The notes beneath the pieces were generated by a model. That model was given only the letters and a program-made list of their open reading frames with translations. It was not told the DNA's origin and ran no database searches. A stretch of 64,000 nucleotides of DNA from Scandinavium sp036495715. GTDB taxonomy: Bacteria; Pseudomonadota; Gammaproteobacteria; Enterobacterales; Enterobacteriaceae. Shown piece by piece: positions 15,201-23,524 of this stretch. Made by a program: the position numbers and the translations under genes. Position 1 is the first letter of the stretch. Each line of letters starts with the position of its first letter. The DNA lies in contig DASXML010000056.1 of assembly GCA_036495715.1 (NCBI GenBank), positions 124,001-188,000 of the forward strand. Reading direction: 5' to 3'.

Positions 15201-15674
15201 TCAGACGCGAGGGCGCTTGCGGTACAGCCAGAGTCCCGGAATTGACAGCCCAATCGACAGCGCGCCGACAATGGATGTGGCTTTGAGGAAATTTTCCAGT
15301 AGTAACACCATCAGCGTGTCGCTGTAACCTAAGTGGCTAATTTTCACCGCCGATATCATCGCGGTATACGCTGATATGCCCGGAAACATGGGGATCACCG
15401 CAGCAACGGTGAAAATTTTAGGGTGCGCCAAATACCAGCGCGACCACTGAATGCCAATGATGCCGACCAATATTGAAGCGATGAATGTCGCCCATTCGAT
15501 ATTTATGCCTGTTTGCATCATGACCATGCGCGAACCGTGGCCCACGGCACCGAGCAATGCGCACCAGCGGAATGCTCGTTGCGGAACGTTGAACACCATC
15601 GCAAACCCCACCGCAGGGATTGCCGACAACAACATGTCTTCTATCAATGCCTGTAAAAAATCGATTATGCCCAT
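15201..15674 (-). CDS. yjjB: Succinate exporter subunit YjjB (ThrE C-terminal half)
   Basis: A 157-aa membrane protein, the length of E. coli YjjB. It is the small half of the split ThrE-type exporter YjjP-YjjB, which exports succinate. About five helices are visible, with the family segment PMFPGISAYTAMI. ATG at 15674 (MGIIDFLQ) matches the family start and overlaps the yjjP stop by 10 nt; a start 15 nt further upstream is possible but less likely. The overlap implies coupled synthesis of the two halves. Confidence 0.92.
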   Translation of the reverse strand: MGIIDFLQALIEDMLLSAIPAVGFAMVFNVPQRAFRWCALLGAVGHGSRMVMMQTGINIEWATFIASILVGIIGIQWSRWYLAHPKIFTVAAVIPMFPGISAYTAMISAVKISHLGYSDTLMVLLLENFLKATSIVGALSIGLSIPGLWLYRKRPRV

Positions 15675-16441
15675 CCGCGCAGCCCCCATAACGTCATCGC
15701 CATCACCACCCCGACACAGGTTGCCAGCGTCAACAGACTGGCTATCGCCCAGCGCGCAAGGCCGGTGTTGATATGCCCTTTGAACATATCCGCAACCGCA
15801 TTAATCAGCGGAAAACCCGGCACCAGCAGCAGGACGCTGGCGGCCATCGCCACCGAGGAGGTTTGCTGGAATGCGGGCAGGCGCAGCATCAGGCCAGAGA
15901 GGGTGGTGGCGACAAAAGCGGTGAGGCAAAAATTAATTTGCGGATGCATTGAATGGTGGGTCAACAGCTGGCGGATATACATGGCGAACGTGCTGGCGCA
16001 CAGCGTGACAAATGCGCCATCCCAGCCGCCGTTATTGAGTTTGCAAAAGCACGCGCAGGAGAGGCCAACCATAGTGACCACTAACCAACGCGGATAGCGT
16101 AGTGGTTTTATCTGCGAAAAACGCTTCTCGACGTCTTGTGCGTCGAGCAATTTATGCTCGGCCATGATGACGATGTGCTGCACCTCCGTCACCACGTGCA
16201 TGTTAATGCCACGGTCGCTGTTTTTGCGGGTCGAGGTCAGGCATTCCCCATCGACAAATGTGGTCAACACAATGGCATTCGAGGAAATGGCACTCTCTAC
16301 GCTGTCCATACCCAGTGCGATCCCGAGGCGGGTAGAGAGTTCTTCCACCAATGCACTTTCTGCGCCGTGTTGGAGCAACAGCAGGGCGCACTGAATGCAT
16401 AGTCGCGTGACTTTTCTCTGTTCTGCTCGATCTGTTTTCAT
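15665..16441 (-). CDS. yjjP: Succinate exporter subunit YjjP (ThrE N-terminal half)
   Basis: A 258-aa protein close to E. coli YjjP (256 aa). The N-terminal soluble DUF1212 part carries CIQCALLLLQHGAESALVEELS and MHVVTEVQHI. The C-terminal part has about five membrane helices with VPGFPLINAVADMFKGHINTG. Together with YjjB it forms an inner-membrane dicarboxylate exporter. ATG 16441 is chosen because it follows GGGTAGGT and restores the family N-terminus (MKTDRAEQRKVTRL). The open frame continues upstream to 16702 without family sequence. It is divergent from pobA across a 276-bp gap. Confidence 0.92.
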   Translation of the reverse strand: MKTDRAEQRKVTRLCIQCALLLLQHGAESALVEELSTRLGIALGMDSVESAISSNAIVLTTFVDGECLTSTRKNSDRGINMHVVTEVQHIVIMAEHKLLDAQDVEKRFSQIKPLRYPRWLVVTMVGLSCACFCKLNNGGWDGAFVTLCASTFAMYIRQLLTHHSMHPQINFCLTAFVATTLSGLMLRLPAFQQTSSVAMAASVLLLVPGFPLINAVADMFKGHINTGLARWAIASLLTLATCVGVVMAMTLWGLRGWA

Positions 16442-16717
16442 ACCTACCCGGTTTTGCTCGCCAGTCTCAGTGCCTATAAACCTGGTTTTACCTGAAACCC
16501 CCACGGGCGATGGCCCTGCGAGATCAAGCAATACGAACATGTCTGGCAGGTGACGTGTGTTTTTTGAACTGAACCACACTTTTGCAAGATCGTTGGAAAG
16601 TGCACGTTTTATACGATTTAAGCCCTTCTTTTTCTGTCTCTGCTTATCAAAAATGCAATAAGACACTTTATGGATACAAAAAACAAACAAATAATTAACC
16701 ATGATGAGGCGGAACTC

Positions 16718-17902
16718 ATGAAAACGCAGGTCGCTATTATCGGAGCGGGCCCGTCAGGGCTGTTGCTTGGACAGCTGTTGCACAATGCCGGAATTGCCAC
16801 GGTTATCCTTGAACGCCAGACGCCCGACTACGTATTGGGGCGTATTCGGGCCGGGATTCTGGAGAGCGGCACTGTCGATTTGCTGCGCCAGGCTGGCGTG
16901 TCACGGCGGATGGATGCGGAAGGGCTGGTGCATCATGGCGTGGAATTTCTGTTCGACGGTGTACGGATCCCTGTTCCCTTGAGTGAGCTGACCGAAGGAA
17001 AAAGCGTGATGGTGTATGGGCAGACCGAAATGACGCGTGACCTGATGGCGGCCCGGACGAGCAGCGGAGCACCGACTCTCTATGGTGTCAGTCACGTGGA
17101 GTTGCATGAGATGAAAACGGACAGGCCGTTTGTGACCTTTGAGAAAGAAGGCGAAAGCTGCCGAATCGAATGTGACTTTATTGCGGGCTGCGACGGTTTC
17201 CACGGCATTTCGCGCCAGAGTATCCCGAAATCCATTCTGCGCGAGTATGAAAGTGTCTGGCCTTTTGGCTGGCTGGGGTTGTTATCCGACACGCCGCCGA
17301 TTAATCCGGAACTGATTTATGCGCACCATGAACGCGGGTTTGTATTGTGTAGTCAGCGCTCACTAACAAGGAGCCGCTACTATTTGCAGGTGCCGCTCAG
17401 CGATAGCGTAGAGGCGTGGAGTGATGAACGTTTCTGGCAGGAGCTGAAATGCCGCTTGCCGTCAGAGCTAGCGAATAAGTTAGTGACTGGTCACTCACTT
17501 GAGAAAAGTATCGCGCCGCTGCGCAGTTATGTCGTCGAACCGATGCAGTATGGCCGCCTTTTTTTGGTCGGCGATGCTGCCCACATTGTGCCACCGACTG
17601 GCGCGAAGGGGCTTAATCTTGCCGCCTCAGATGTGAACTATTTATGGCGCATTCTCTGCCAGTTTTACCATCATGGTCGTGAGGATTTGCTGGCGAGCTA
17701 TTCCTCATTTGCCCTGAATCGGGTGTGGAAAGGCGAACGTTTCAGCTGGTTTATGACCCATTTGCTGCATGATTTTCAGGATAAGAGCCCGTTTGATCTG
17801 AAAATGCAGGACGCCGATCGCCGCTACTATTTGGGGTCCAGGGCGGGGCTCACGACGATAGCGGAAAACTACGTTGGACTGCCCTACGAAACGGTCCGCT
17901 AA
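16718..17902 (+). CDS. pobA: 4-hydroxybenzoate 3-monooxygenase (PobA)
   Basis: A 394-aa FAD-dependent hydroxylase, equal in length to Pseudomonas PobA. It converts 4-hydroxybenzoate with NADPH and oxygen to protocatechuate in the cytosol. Visible marks are the N-terminal FAD GxGxxG (VAIIGAGPSGLLLGQLL), the RIRAG segment, IAGCDGFHG (the DG motif), and the second FAD motif FLVGDAAHIVPPTGAKGLNL. It ends in ENYVGLPYE as in Pseudomonas. ATG 16718 (MKTQVAII) has GAGGCGGA upstream; an ATG at 16670 would add 16 unmatched residues. It is followed 24 bp later by an AraC regulator. Protocatechuate genes (pca) are not in the window, and E. coli K-12 has no pobA here. Confidence 0.95.
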   Translation: MKTQVAIIGAGPSGLLLGQLLHNAGIATVILERQTPDYVLGRIRAGILESGTVDLLRQAGVSRRMDAEGLVHHGVEFLFDGVRIPVPLSELTEGKSVMVYGQTEMTRDLMAARTSSGAPTLYGVSHVELHEMKTDRPFVTFEKEGESCRIECDFIAGCDGFHGISRQSIPKSILREYESVWPFGWLGLLSDTPPINPELIYAHHERGFVLCSQRSLTRSRYYLQVPLSDSVEAWSDERFWQELKCRLPSELANKLVTGHSLEKSIAPLRSYVVEPMQYGRLFLVGDAAHIVPPTGAKGLNLAASDVNYLWRILCQFYHHGREDLLASYSSFALNRVWKGERFSWFMTHLLHDFQDKSPFDLKMQDADRRYYLGSRAGLTTIAENYVGLPYETVR

Positions 17903-17926
17903 TCGATGGTGATTGCAGGAGAATTT

Positions 17927-18814
17927 ATGGCGCATCACAGCCCGATCCCAGTGTTTAAACTTTACGGCGAACAGATTGGCTGGCCTACGCCTGAGCTGCT
18001 GCACTGCGAGTCCATTCATCAACGTAGCAGTCTTTATGAATGGCACATTCGTGTGCATCAGCACGCGGAGCTGGTGCAGTTATTGTATTTGCACAAGGGA
18101 GAAGCTGAGATTGAAATTGAAGGCGAAAGAAGGGTGATGAAGGAGGCCTGTATTCAGGTGGTGCCTTCTCTGTGCGTACATGGATTTCGCTTTTCTCCGG
18201 GCACTCAAGGCTATGTCCTTTCATTGGCATTACCGCTTCTGAGCCGTTTTGAACATCAGTTTGGCCGCCAGATAGCGGTGCTAAACCAACCGCATTGCGT
18301 CAGTGTCACACATTCCCGTGCGCATATCCGCACGTTGTTCTCCACATTGCTTGATGAATATCAGCGGGACAACGATGCGCGTGAGTTAATGCTCCATGCC
18401 ATGCTCAGCGCACTGCTGGTGTGGATTAATCGTCAGTGCCAGGACGTGATGCCAGCAGAAGACAGGACGGAGCGTCGGCGCATCGTCATGCAAAAATTTA
18501 TGCGGCAAATTGAAAGTCATTATCGCGAACATCTTCAAATGTCCGAATACGCACATTCCGTCGGGGTCTCTGTTACACATCTGAATTATTTGTGCCGCGA
18601 ATTTCACAATTGCAGTGCGTTGAATATGTTACACCAACGACTCATGCTGGAGGCAAAGCGCAGCCTGCAATATACGCGCATGTCGATTATCCAACTCTCT
18701 GATTACTTAGGGTTTAGTGACGCAACTTATTTTTCGCGATTTTTTCGTCGTTATACCGGCATGCCGCCAAAAGTATTCAGAGAAAAAATGAAAGAAGATA
18801 AACAGATAGAATAA
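17927..18814 (+). CDS. AraC-family regulator, PobR type
   Basis: A 295-aa activator-type protein with an N-terminal cupin sensing domain (about 1-160; HIRVHQHAELVQLLYLHKGEAEI) and a C-terminal double HTH AraC domain (about 190-290; IIQLSDYLGFSDATYFSRFFRRYTGMPPKVFR). It resembles PobR/HpaA regulators that respond to 4-hydroxybenzoate or 4-hydroxyphenylacetate. ATG 17927 follows AGGAG at 17917-17921; the earlier ATG 17906 lacks a site. It lies downstream of pobA on the same strand, unlike the divergent pobR-pobA layout of many species, so it may be expressed with its target. Confidence 0.85.
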   Translation: MAHHSPIPVFKLYGEQIGWPTPELLHCESIHQRSSLYEWHIRVHQHAELVQLLYLHKGEAEIEIEGERRVMKEACIQVVPSLCVHGFRFSPGTQGYVLSLALPLLSRFEHQFGRQIAVLNQPHCVSVTHSRAHIRTLFSTLLDEYQRDNDARELMLHAMLSALLVWINRQCQDVMPAEDRTERRRIVMQKFMRQIESHYREHLQMSEYAHSVGVSVTHLNYLCREFHNCSALNMLHQRLMLEAKRSLQYTRMSIIQLSDYLGFSDATYFSRFFRRYTGMPPKVFREKMKEDKQIE

Positions 18815-19052
18815 ATTCATTTTGTTATATTTGCTAACAGTTTAAAACTAGGTGCGATTCATCATAGTGTTTATTTTTAATAAGCTTACGTGAAAATATT
18901 ATTCAGTCTATTATTGTCCATCTCTATTCAATAGATAAAGGACATGGTTGTTATTAATGAAAGGGATAACATTCAGAATCATTTTTGTGATGAATGTCTA
19001 AATTGAATTCATTATTTAATTGAATGGTTTTGCAACATAAAATGGAGAAGTT

Positions 19053-19787
19053 ATGCTCGCGGCATGTTTAAATTATGGCGTGATAATCAGCGATGTGCCC
19101 ATCGTCCTGTCAGGCCTGTCGACCCTCATGAAGGAGAACTTTCCTGAATATGAGATAAGTTGTCATCAGAATATTGATGAACTCACAATAATGCAGTTAG
19201 GTCGAACCAATCTGATTATTGTCGAGCTTTCTGGTGATGGGCTTCATGCAAAATCTTTGTGTGAAAAATATTATTCATTGATGGCTAATTATAAAGACTC
19301 GCGTTGGGTATTTATGTTAAGTCAGAATAATTATCCGCTGGCCGTTGAATATTTACTGCGTCCGGAAAGCACATTGCTTTCATATGCAGAACCCGTTCCA
19401 CGTATTATCGCCGCCATTCGCGACCAGGGCGGTCAGGCGAACCGAATCAGTGAGTCCCTCACGACCATTGATCCCAATCTGGCACTCACATCAACGCCAA
19501 TAAAAACGTGCTTGTCCCTTTCTGAACGTCAGGTTTTACGCCTATTTGCGAAAGGTTGGGGAGTGAACCAGATAGCGATGCTGCTTAGGAAAAGTAATAA
19601 GACGATAAGTGCACAGAAAAATAGTGCTATGCGCCGCCTGACATTACGTAGCAACGCCGAGTTGTATGCCTGGCTCAATAGCGATCTTGGCATGAAGGAG
19701 TTAAATCTCCTTCCCGTAGGGGGAGAGCCGAAACAATGGAAAAATGCACCGCAAGTGGACATGTCGCTGTCGTTGAAAACTGTGTAA
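19053..19787 (+). CDS. yjjQ: LuxR/FixJ-type regulator YjjQ
   Basis: A 244-aa protein matching E. coli YjjQ (241 aa). It has an N-terminal receiver-like domain without an obvious phospho-acceptor pattern and a C-terminal LuxR HTH (SLSERQVLRLFAKGWGVNQIAMLLRKSNKTISAQKNSAMRRL). In E. coli YjjQ represses motility and capsule genes, and the yjjQ-bglJ operon is silenced by H-NS and relieved by LeuO. The 238-bp region upstream is strongly AT-rich, as expected for H-NS control. GGAG lies before ATG 19053. It overlaps bglJ by 52 nt. Confidence 0.92.
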   Translation: MLAACLNYGVIISDVPIVLSGLSTLMKENFPEYEISCHQNIDELTIMQLGRTNLIIVELSGDGLHAKSLCEKYYSLMANYKDSRWVFMLSQNNYPLAVEYLLRPESTLLSYAEPVPRIIAAIRDQGGQANRISESLTTIDPNLALTSTPIKTCLSLSERQVLRLFAKGWGVNQIAMLLRKSNKTISAQKNSAMRRLTLRSNAELYAWLNSDLGMKELNLLPVGGEPKQWKNAPQVDMSLSLKTV

Positions 19788-20401
19788 TGACAACGGTCGG
19801 GCTACGCGAGATTTTTTCTTGCTGTGCAGGTGCGTCGTATCAGGTACAAACATTTAAAGACAGCAGTGAATGGTTTTCTCAGGGCGAATCGCGTCATTAT
19901 GACATTGTGATTTATTCCGTTTCCGGCGCCCGCCACTCGCGCCAGCAAAGTATTCATTTTCTTTCCCAGCTGAATAGTCTGTATCCAGAAACCGCCCGCG
20001 TTTTGCTTGCTGAAAATGAAGGGCAGGCGAAATTAATTCATTACTTGTTACCTGTGCCAGTACATGCGGTTTTGTGCAAATCGTCTTCCGTTGAGAAGCT
20101 CGCGCTGCAACTTAGAACGTTAATGAAGCCGAGAGAATTGCTGGATAAGCCGTATCAGACGCTTAACTGCAGTTCTGGATACGTGAGTTTGAGTCTGACA
20201 GAACGCACGATTCTTCATTATATGGGGAATGGTTTTTCGATACCGGAGATAGCAGTACAGATGGCGAGGAACCCCAAAACCATTCGCACACACAAATTTA
20301 ATGCGATGAACAAGTTGGGCGTGAAGAGTGACAGTGGACTGCTTTGTGCGGCAGATATCCTGTGTTATCTGCCGCTGCAATCGGTGAATGTGCGCTGGTG
20401 A
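19736..20401 (+). CDS. bglJ: LuxR-type co-regulator BglJ
   Basis: A 221-aa protein matching E. coli BglJ (225 aa). BglJ forms a heterodimer with RcsB that activates bgl, leuO and other H-NS-silenced loci. The C-terminal HTH is LSLTERTILHYMGNGFSIPEIAVQMARNPKTIRTHKFNAMNKLGV. The N-terminal part is receiver-like but degenerate. It starts inside the 3' end of yjjQ (52-nt overlap in another frame), the same arrangement as in E. coli, implying translational coupling. Confidence 0.92.
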   Translation: MEKCTASGHVAVVENCVMTTVGLREIFSCCAGASYQVQTFKDSSEWFSQGESRHYDIVIYSVSGARHSRQQSIHFLSQLNSLYPETARVLLAENEGQAKLIHYLLPVPVHAVLCKSSSVEKLALQLRTLMKPRELLDKPYQTLNCSSGYVSLSLTERTILHYMGNGFSIPEIAVQMARNPKTIRTHKFNAMNKLGVKSDSGLLCAADILCYLPLQSVNVRW

Positions 20402-20419
20402 TGCGGTTTACGCGTTGGT

Positions 20420-20878
20420 TCAAAGACAGACATCAATCCAGGTGGCGTCGGTGAGTTCAGCCAAACGTTCAGGAGAAATACGTACCGCGCTGTGGGTCGC
20501 ACCAGCGGCGGGTAACACTTCCTGAAAGGCTTTCAGTGAAACGTCGCAGTAGACGGTTAGCGGGTTTTCAAGGCCAAAGGGGCACACTCCACCCACCGGA
20601 TGCCCGGTCCATGTGACAACTTCATCACAGCTGAGCATACGGGCTTTCGCGCCAAACGCTGATTTCAGCTTTTTATTATCAAGCCGGGCGTCGCCTTTCG
20701 CCACAACCAGAATCACCTCATCTTTTACCTTCAATGACAGCGTCTTGGCTATTTGGCCGGGATCGACATTGTGCGCAGCAGCGGCAAGAGCCACTGTCGC
20801 AGTATTCTGATTTAGTTCTATAATTTCGATATCTGGGGCGCGGTCAGCGAAAAATTGCCGCACGGTTTGCAGACTCAT
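20420..20878 (-). CDS. YbaK/EbsC-family aminoacyl-tRNA deacylase
   Basis: A 152-aa protein with the YbaK/ProX editing fold (PF04073), which hydrolyses mischarged aminoacyl-tRNAs in trans. Family features are IAKTLSLKVKDEVILVVAKGDARLDNKKLK (the catalytic lysine region) and the HPVGGVCPFGL loop that holds the substrate. It is closer in type to the ProXp-like group than to E. coli YbaK or YeaK, so tRNA specificity is not assigned. It is a single gene, convergent with bglJ (18-bp gap). Confidence 0.82.
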   Translation of the reverse strand: MSLQTVRQFFADRAPDIEIIELNQNTATVALAAAAHNVDPGQIAKTLSLKVKDEVILVVAKGDARLDNKKLKSAFGAKARMLSCDEVVTWTGHPVGGVCPFGLENPLTVYCDVSLKAFQEVLPAAGATHSAVRISPERLAELTDATWIDVCL

Positions 20879-20990
20879 AATTCTCTCCTGATATAAACGA
20901 AATTAATCTGTCACAAGCGAATCAGGCTGTAAATAAGAGGATGAGTAATCCCTTCATTTCATAGATTTCTCGATCCCCTTCACATTCACT

Positions 20991-21015
20991 GCAACCGGTT
21001 ACAGTAACCGGTTGC
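20991..21015. promoter_or_regulatory. 25-bp palindrome, LacI/GntR-type operator
   Basis: Arms GCAACCGGTTAC and GTAACCGGTTGC flank a single central A, a perfect 12-1-12 inverted repeat. Each arm contains AACCGGTT, itself a palindrome like the operators of LacI-family repressors such as GntR. It lies 205 bp before the PTS EIIC start and 113 bp upstream of the YbaK-like gene, so it could serve either. No LacI-family gene is in the window. The rest of the 341-bp gap (20879-21219) shows no gene. Confidence 0.65.
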
Positions 21016-21219
21016 AGAAGTACGCGCGGGCGATTAATACTGAATGCGTAACTTCCTCTGTATCGCTAAAAAAATAAGAGCCGTGTATGAAATGTAACTT
21101 TACCTGCTGTACATCGGGCCAACCCCCCGGCGTGGTAGTGAACTCACAGTTCGAGATTGCACATCGCGGCACACTAACCGTTGCTGTGCTTACGTCTATA
21201 GCCCGTCAGGAGAGCTGCT

Positions 21220-22563
21220 ATGTCTGCTAACCATGCTGCGTTCAACTTAATATTCCGATTTGTAGAAAACTATATCAGCCCTGTCGCCGGGCGTATCTCG
21301 TCTCAGCGCCACGTGATGGCGATCCGTGATGGCTTCATCTCTGCGATGCCATTCATGATTGTCGGCTCGTTCCTGTTAGTGTTTGCTTATCCGCCATTCT
21401 CGCCAGATACCACTTGGGGTTTTGCCCGCGCGTGGCTGGATATGGCTAAGCATTTTGAAGGTCGAATCCTGACGCCGTTCGATATGACCATGGGCGTCAT
21501 GTCCATTTATATCTGTGCGGCGATTGCCTACAACCTCGGTAGGCACTATGAGAAAAGCGCGCAGCTTGACCCATTTATGGGCTCAATGCTGTCTATCATG
21601 GCGTTCCTGCTGGTTGCAGCCCCTAAAACTGACGGTACTCTGCCGGTGCACAGTTTGGGGGGGACGGGGATCTTTACTGCCATTCTGGTCGCGGTCTACT
21701 GCGTAGAAATGATGCGTTTCCTGAAGGTACGCAACATCGGCATCCGCCTGCCCGATCAGGTCCCACCGATGATCAAAAACTCTTTCGATCTGCTGATCCC
21801 GGTTCTGGTTGTGGTATTAACGCTCTATCCGCTGAGCCTGTTCATTCAGAGTCAGTTCGACATGCTGATCCCACAGGCGATCATGGCCATCTTTAAACCG
21901 CTGGTGTCGGCTGCCGATTCACTGCCAGCCATCCTGCTGGCGGTTCTGATTGGTCACCTGCTGTGGTTTGCAGGCATTCATGGCGCGGCGATTGTGTCCG
22001 GTATGCTGCAAATGTTCTGGTTGACCAACCTCGGCCTGAACCAGACGGCGCTGGCGCAGAGTGCACCGCTGCCGCACATCTTCATGGAAGCCTTCTGGAC
22101 CTTCTTTATCGTTATCGGTGGGTCCGGTGCAACGATGGGGCTGGTGTTGTGTTACCTTCGCAGCCGCTCGGCACATTTGCGTGCGATTGGTCGTCTGGGC
22201 GTGGTGCCGAGCATCTTTAACATCAACGAACCGGTTATCTTCGGTACACCAATCGTGATGAACCCAGTGTTCTTCATTCCGTTCCTGCTGGCACCGATGG
22301 TCAACGCCACGATTGCCTGGGGCGCAATGAAACTTGATTTAATTGGTCGTGTTATCTCTGTTGTGCCGTGGACGGCGCCTGCACCTATCGGCGCGGCGTG
22401 GGCGTTAGGCTGGGATTTCCGTGCCGTTATTCTGGTGGTGCTGCTGGCCTGTGTTTCCGCCATCATTTACTACCCGTTCTTCAAAGTGTACGAGAAGCAA
22501 CTGTTGGAGCAGGAAGCTGAAGAAGCGCAGCGTGCAGCGGAAGAAGCTGAACAAGCGGCATAA
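21220..22563 (+). CDS. PTS EIIC, lactose/cellobiose family (CelB-like), orphan
   Basis: A 447-aa sugar permease of the PTS Lac family (PF02378-type EIIC, ChbC/CelB-like) with about ten hydrophobic segments. Characteristic parts are RDGFISAMPFMIVGSFLLVF near the N-terminus, HLLWFAGIHGAAIV, and the substrate-binding FNINEPVIFGTPIVMNPVFFIPF. It ends in an unusual Glu/Ala-rich, probably helical tail (EQEAEEAQRAAEEAEQAA). No EIIA, EIIB or glycosidase is adjacent, so it must borrow partners from another locus. Substrate is probably a beta-glucoside or diacetylchitobiose-like sugar, but not determinable. A large operator-like palindrome lies upstream. Confidence 0.88.
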   Translation: MSANHAAFNLIFRFVENYISPVAGRISSQRHVMAIRDGFISAMPFMIVGSFLLVFAYPPFSPDTTWGFARAWLDMAKHFEGRILTPFDMTMGVMSIYICAAIAYNLGRHYEKSAQLDPFMGSMLSIMAFLLVAAPKTDGTLPVHSLGGTGIFTAILVAVYCVEMMRFLKVRNIGIRLPDQVPPMIKNSFDLLIPVLVVVLTLYPLSLFIQSQFDMLIPQAIMAIFKPLVSAADSLPAILLAVLIGHLLWFAGIHGAAIVSGMLQMFWLTNLGLNQTALAQSAPLPHIFMEAFWTFFIVIGGSGATMGLVLCYLRSRSAHLRAIGRLGVVPSIFNINEPVIFGTPIVMNPVFFIPFLLAPMVNATIAWGAMKLDLIGRVISVVPWTAPAPIGAAWALGWDFRAVILVVLLACVSAIIYYPFFKVYEKQLLEQEAEEAQRAAEEAEQAA

Positions 22564-22577
22564 TTCTGTGTTCAACG

Positions 22578-22614
22578 AAAAAGACCCGGTAGCATTACGT
22601 TACCGGGTCTTTTT
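22578..22614. terminator. Bidirectional terminator, EIIC/fhuF
   Basis: AAAAAGACCCGGTA and TACCGGGTCTTTTT surround a 9-nt loop. With A- and T-runs on both sides it can terminate the EIIC gene and the convergent fhuF. Confidence 0.88.
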
Positions 22615-22631
22615 GTATTCAGAGGAGGGGA

Positions 22632-23420
22632 TTACTTTAACGTACAGTCGCCACATTGCTGCACATCAGGCAGACGGTAACGTTGGCAGCAGGTACGACG
22701 TACTAATAAGCCGTCGCGCATCACAACGGTACGCCACAGTGGATTATCCCGCCCGTCAGAGAATTGTTTGGCAAAGAACAGATGTTGCCGTAATTCGTTA
22801 ACCTGCTCATCGCCCAGTAACGTTCTCATTTCACCCAAATACCAGTTGATGAGATACCCGGTGTTGCTCCAGATGAGCTTGCCATTGATTTCACCCGCGG
22901 TTTCAAGTGCGCTCACAACGGGCATCAGCGTTTGGGCAACCAGGCTTTCCATTCTGAGCCGAGAGGATTGTTGTGTCAGCTCGGGGTCTTCTTGCACATC
23001 GACCCAGAAAGTGGCAGCACGACCTGTCTCATGAAATTCAACGTGGAAATGATGGGGAGAAAGACTGAGCGCTCGCGCTTCTGTCAGCAATGCCAGCATC
23101 AACGAGGGGACTTGCAGGCCGATATACCATTGCGCCCAAAGGGACAGCAGCGGTTTATTTTCTCGTGCCTGAGCTGGATTGTTACGATAGATATGATCGG
23201 AATAGCGTGCCAGCAGGGAGGTAAAGTCACTGCTGCGGCTCCATTCTGCGAGCGTCATGGCGTGGTGAGGATGCGATTCGTCAAGACGAATAAAATCCAG
23301 CAGATGCGGACGGTGCTCTGTAATTTTATCCCGCAACGCATCCGCAAGCCCCGATTTACGCTCAAAGAGCGGGGTTCGCCAGATAAGATCTTCGTTAATC
23401 GGTGCAGAGCGATAAGCCAT
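22632..23420 (-). CDS. fhuF: Siderophore-iron reductase FhuF
   Basis: A 262-aa cytosolic [2Fe-2S] protein, the same length as E. coli FhuF, that reduces hydroxamate-bound ferric iron after import. The unusual cluster motif C-C-x10-C-x2-C is present at the C-terminus (RRTCCQRYRLPDVQQCGDC). Other conserved blocks are SDHIYRN, ENKPLLSLWAQWYIGL and GKLIWSNTGYLINWYL. ATG 23420 (MAYRSAP) matches the family; the frame continues upstream without homology. A Fur box lies just upstream. Confidence 0.95.
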   Translation of the reverse strand: MAYRSAPINEDLIWRTPLFERKSGLADALRDKITEHRPHLLDFIRLDESHPHHAMTLAEWSRSSDFTSLLARYSDHIYRNNPAQARENKPLLSLWAQWYIGLQVPSLMLALLTEARALSLSPHHFHVEFHETGRAATFWVDVQEDPELTQQSSRLRMESLVAQTLMPVVSALETAGEINGKLIWSNTGYLINWYLGEMRTLLGDEQVNELRQHLFFAKQFSDGRDNPLWRTVVMRDGLLVRRTCCQRYRLPDVQQCGDCTLK

Positions 23421-23444
23421 GAAGTTGCTTGGATACAAATCTAA

Positions 23445-23463
23445 ATGATAATGATTGCTAATC
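23445..23463. promoter_or_regulatory. Fur box upstream of fhuF
   Basis: ATGATAATGATTGCTAATC lies 25 bp before the fhuF start. It contains the Fur hexamer repeats (GATAAT, GATT, AATC). Iron-dependent repression of fhuF by Fur is well established in E. coli. Confidence 0.75.
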
Positions 23464-23524
23464 CTAGCTATAGAGAAAAGCAATCGCAACTCTTTTTACG
23501 TTTTTAACTTTTTCATGGTGGATT

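Noticed and set aside
16442..16702. Upstream extension of yjjP
   Set aside because: The frame stays open but adds 87 residues absent from the family; a good ribosome site and family N-terminus support ATG 16441.
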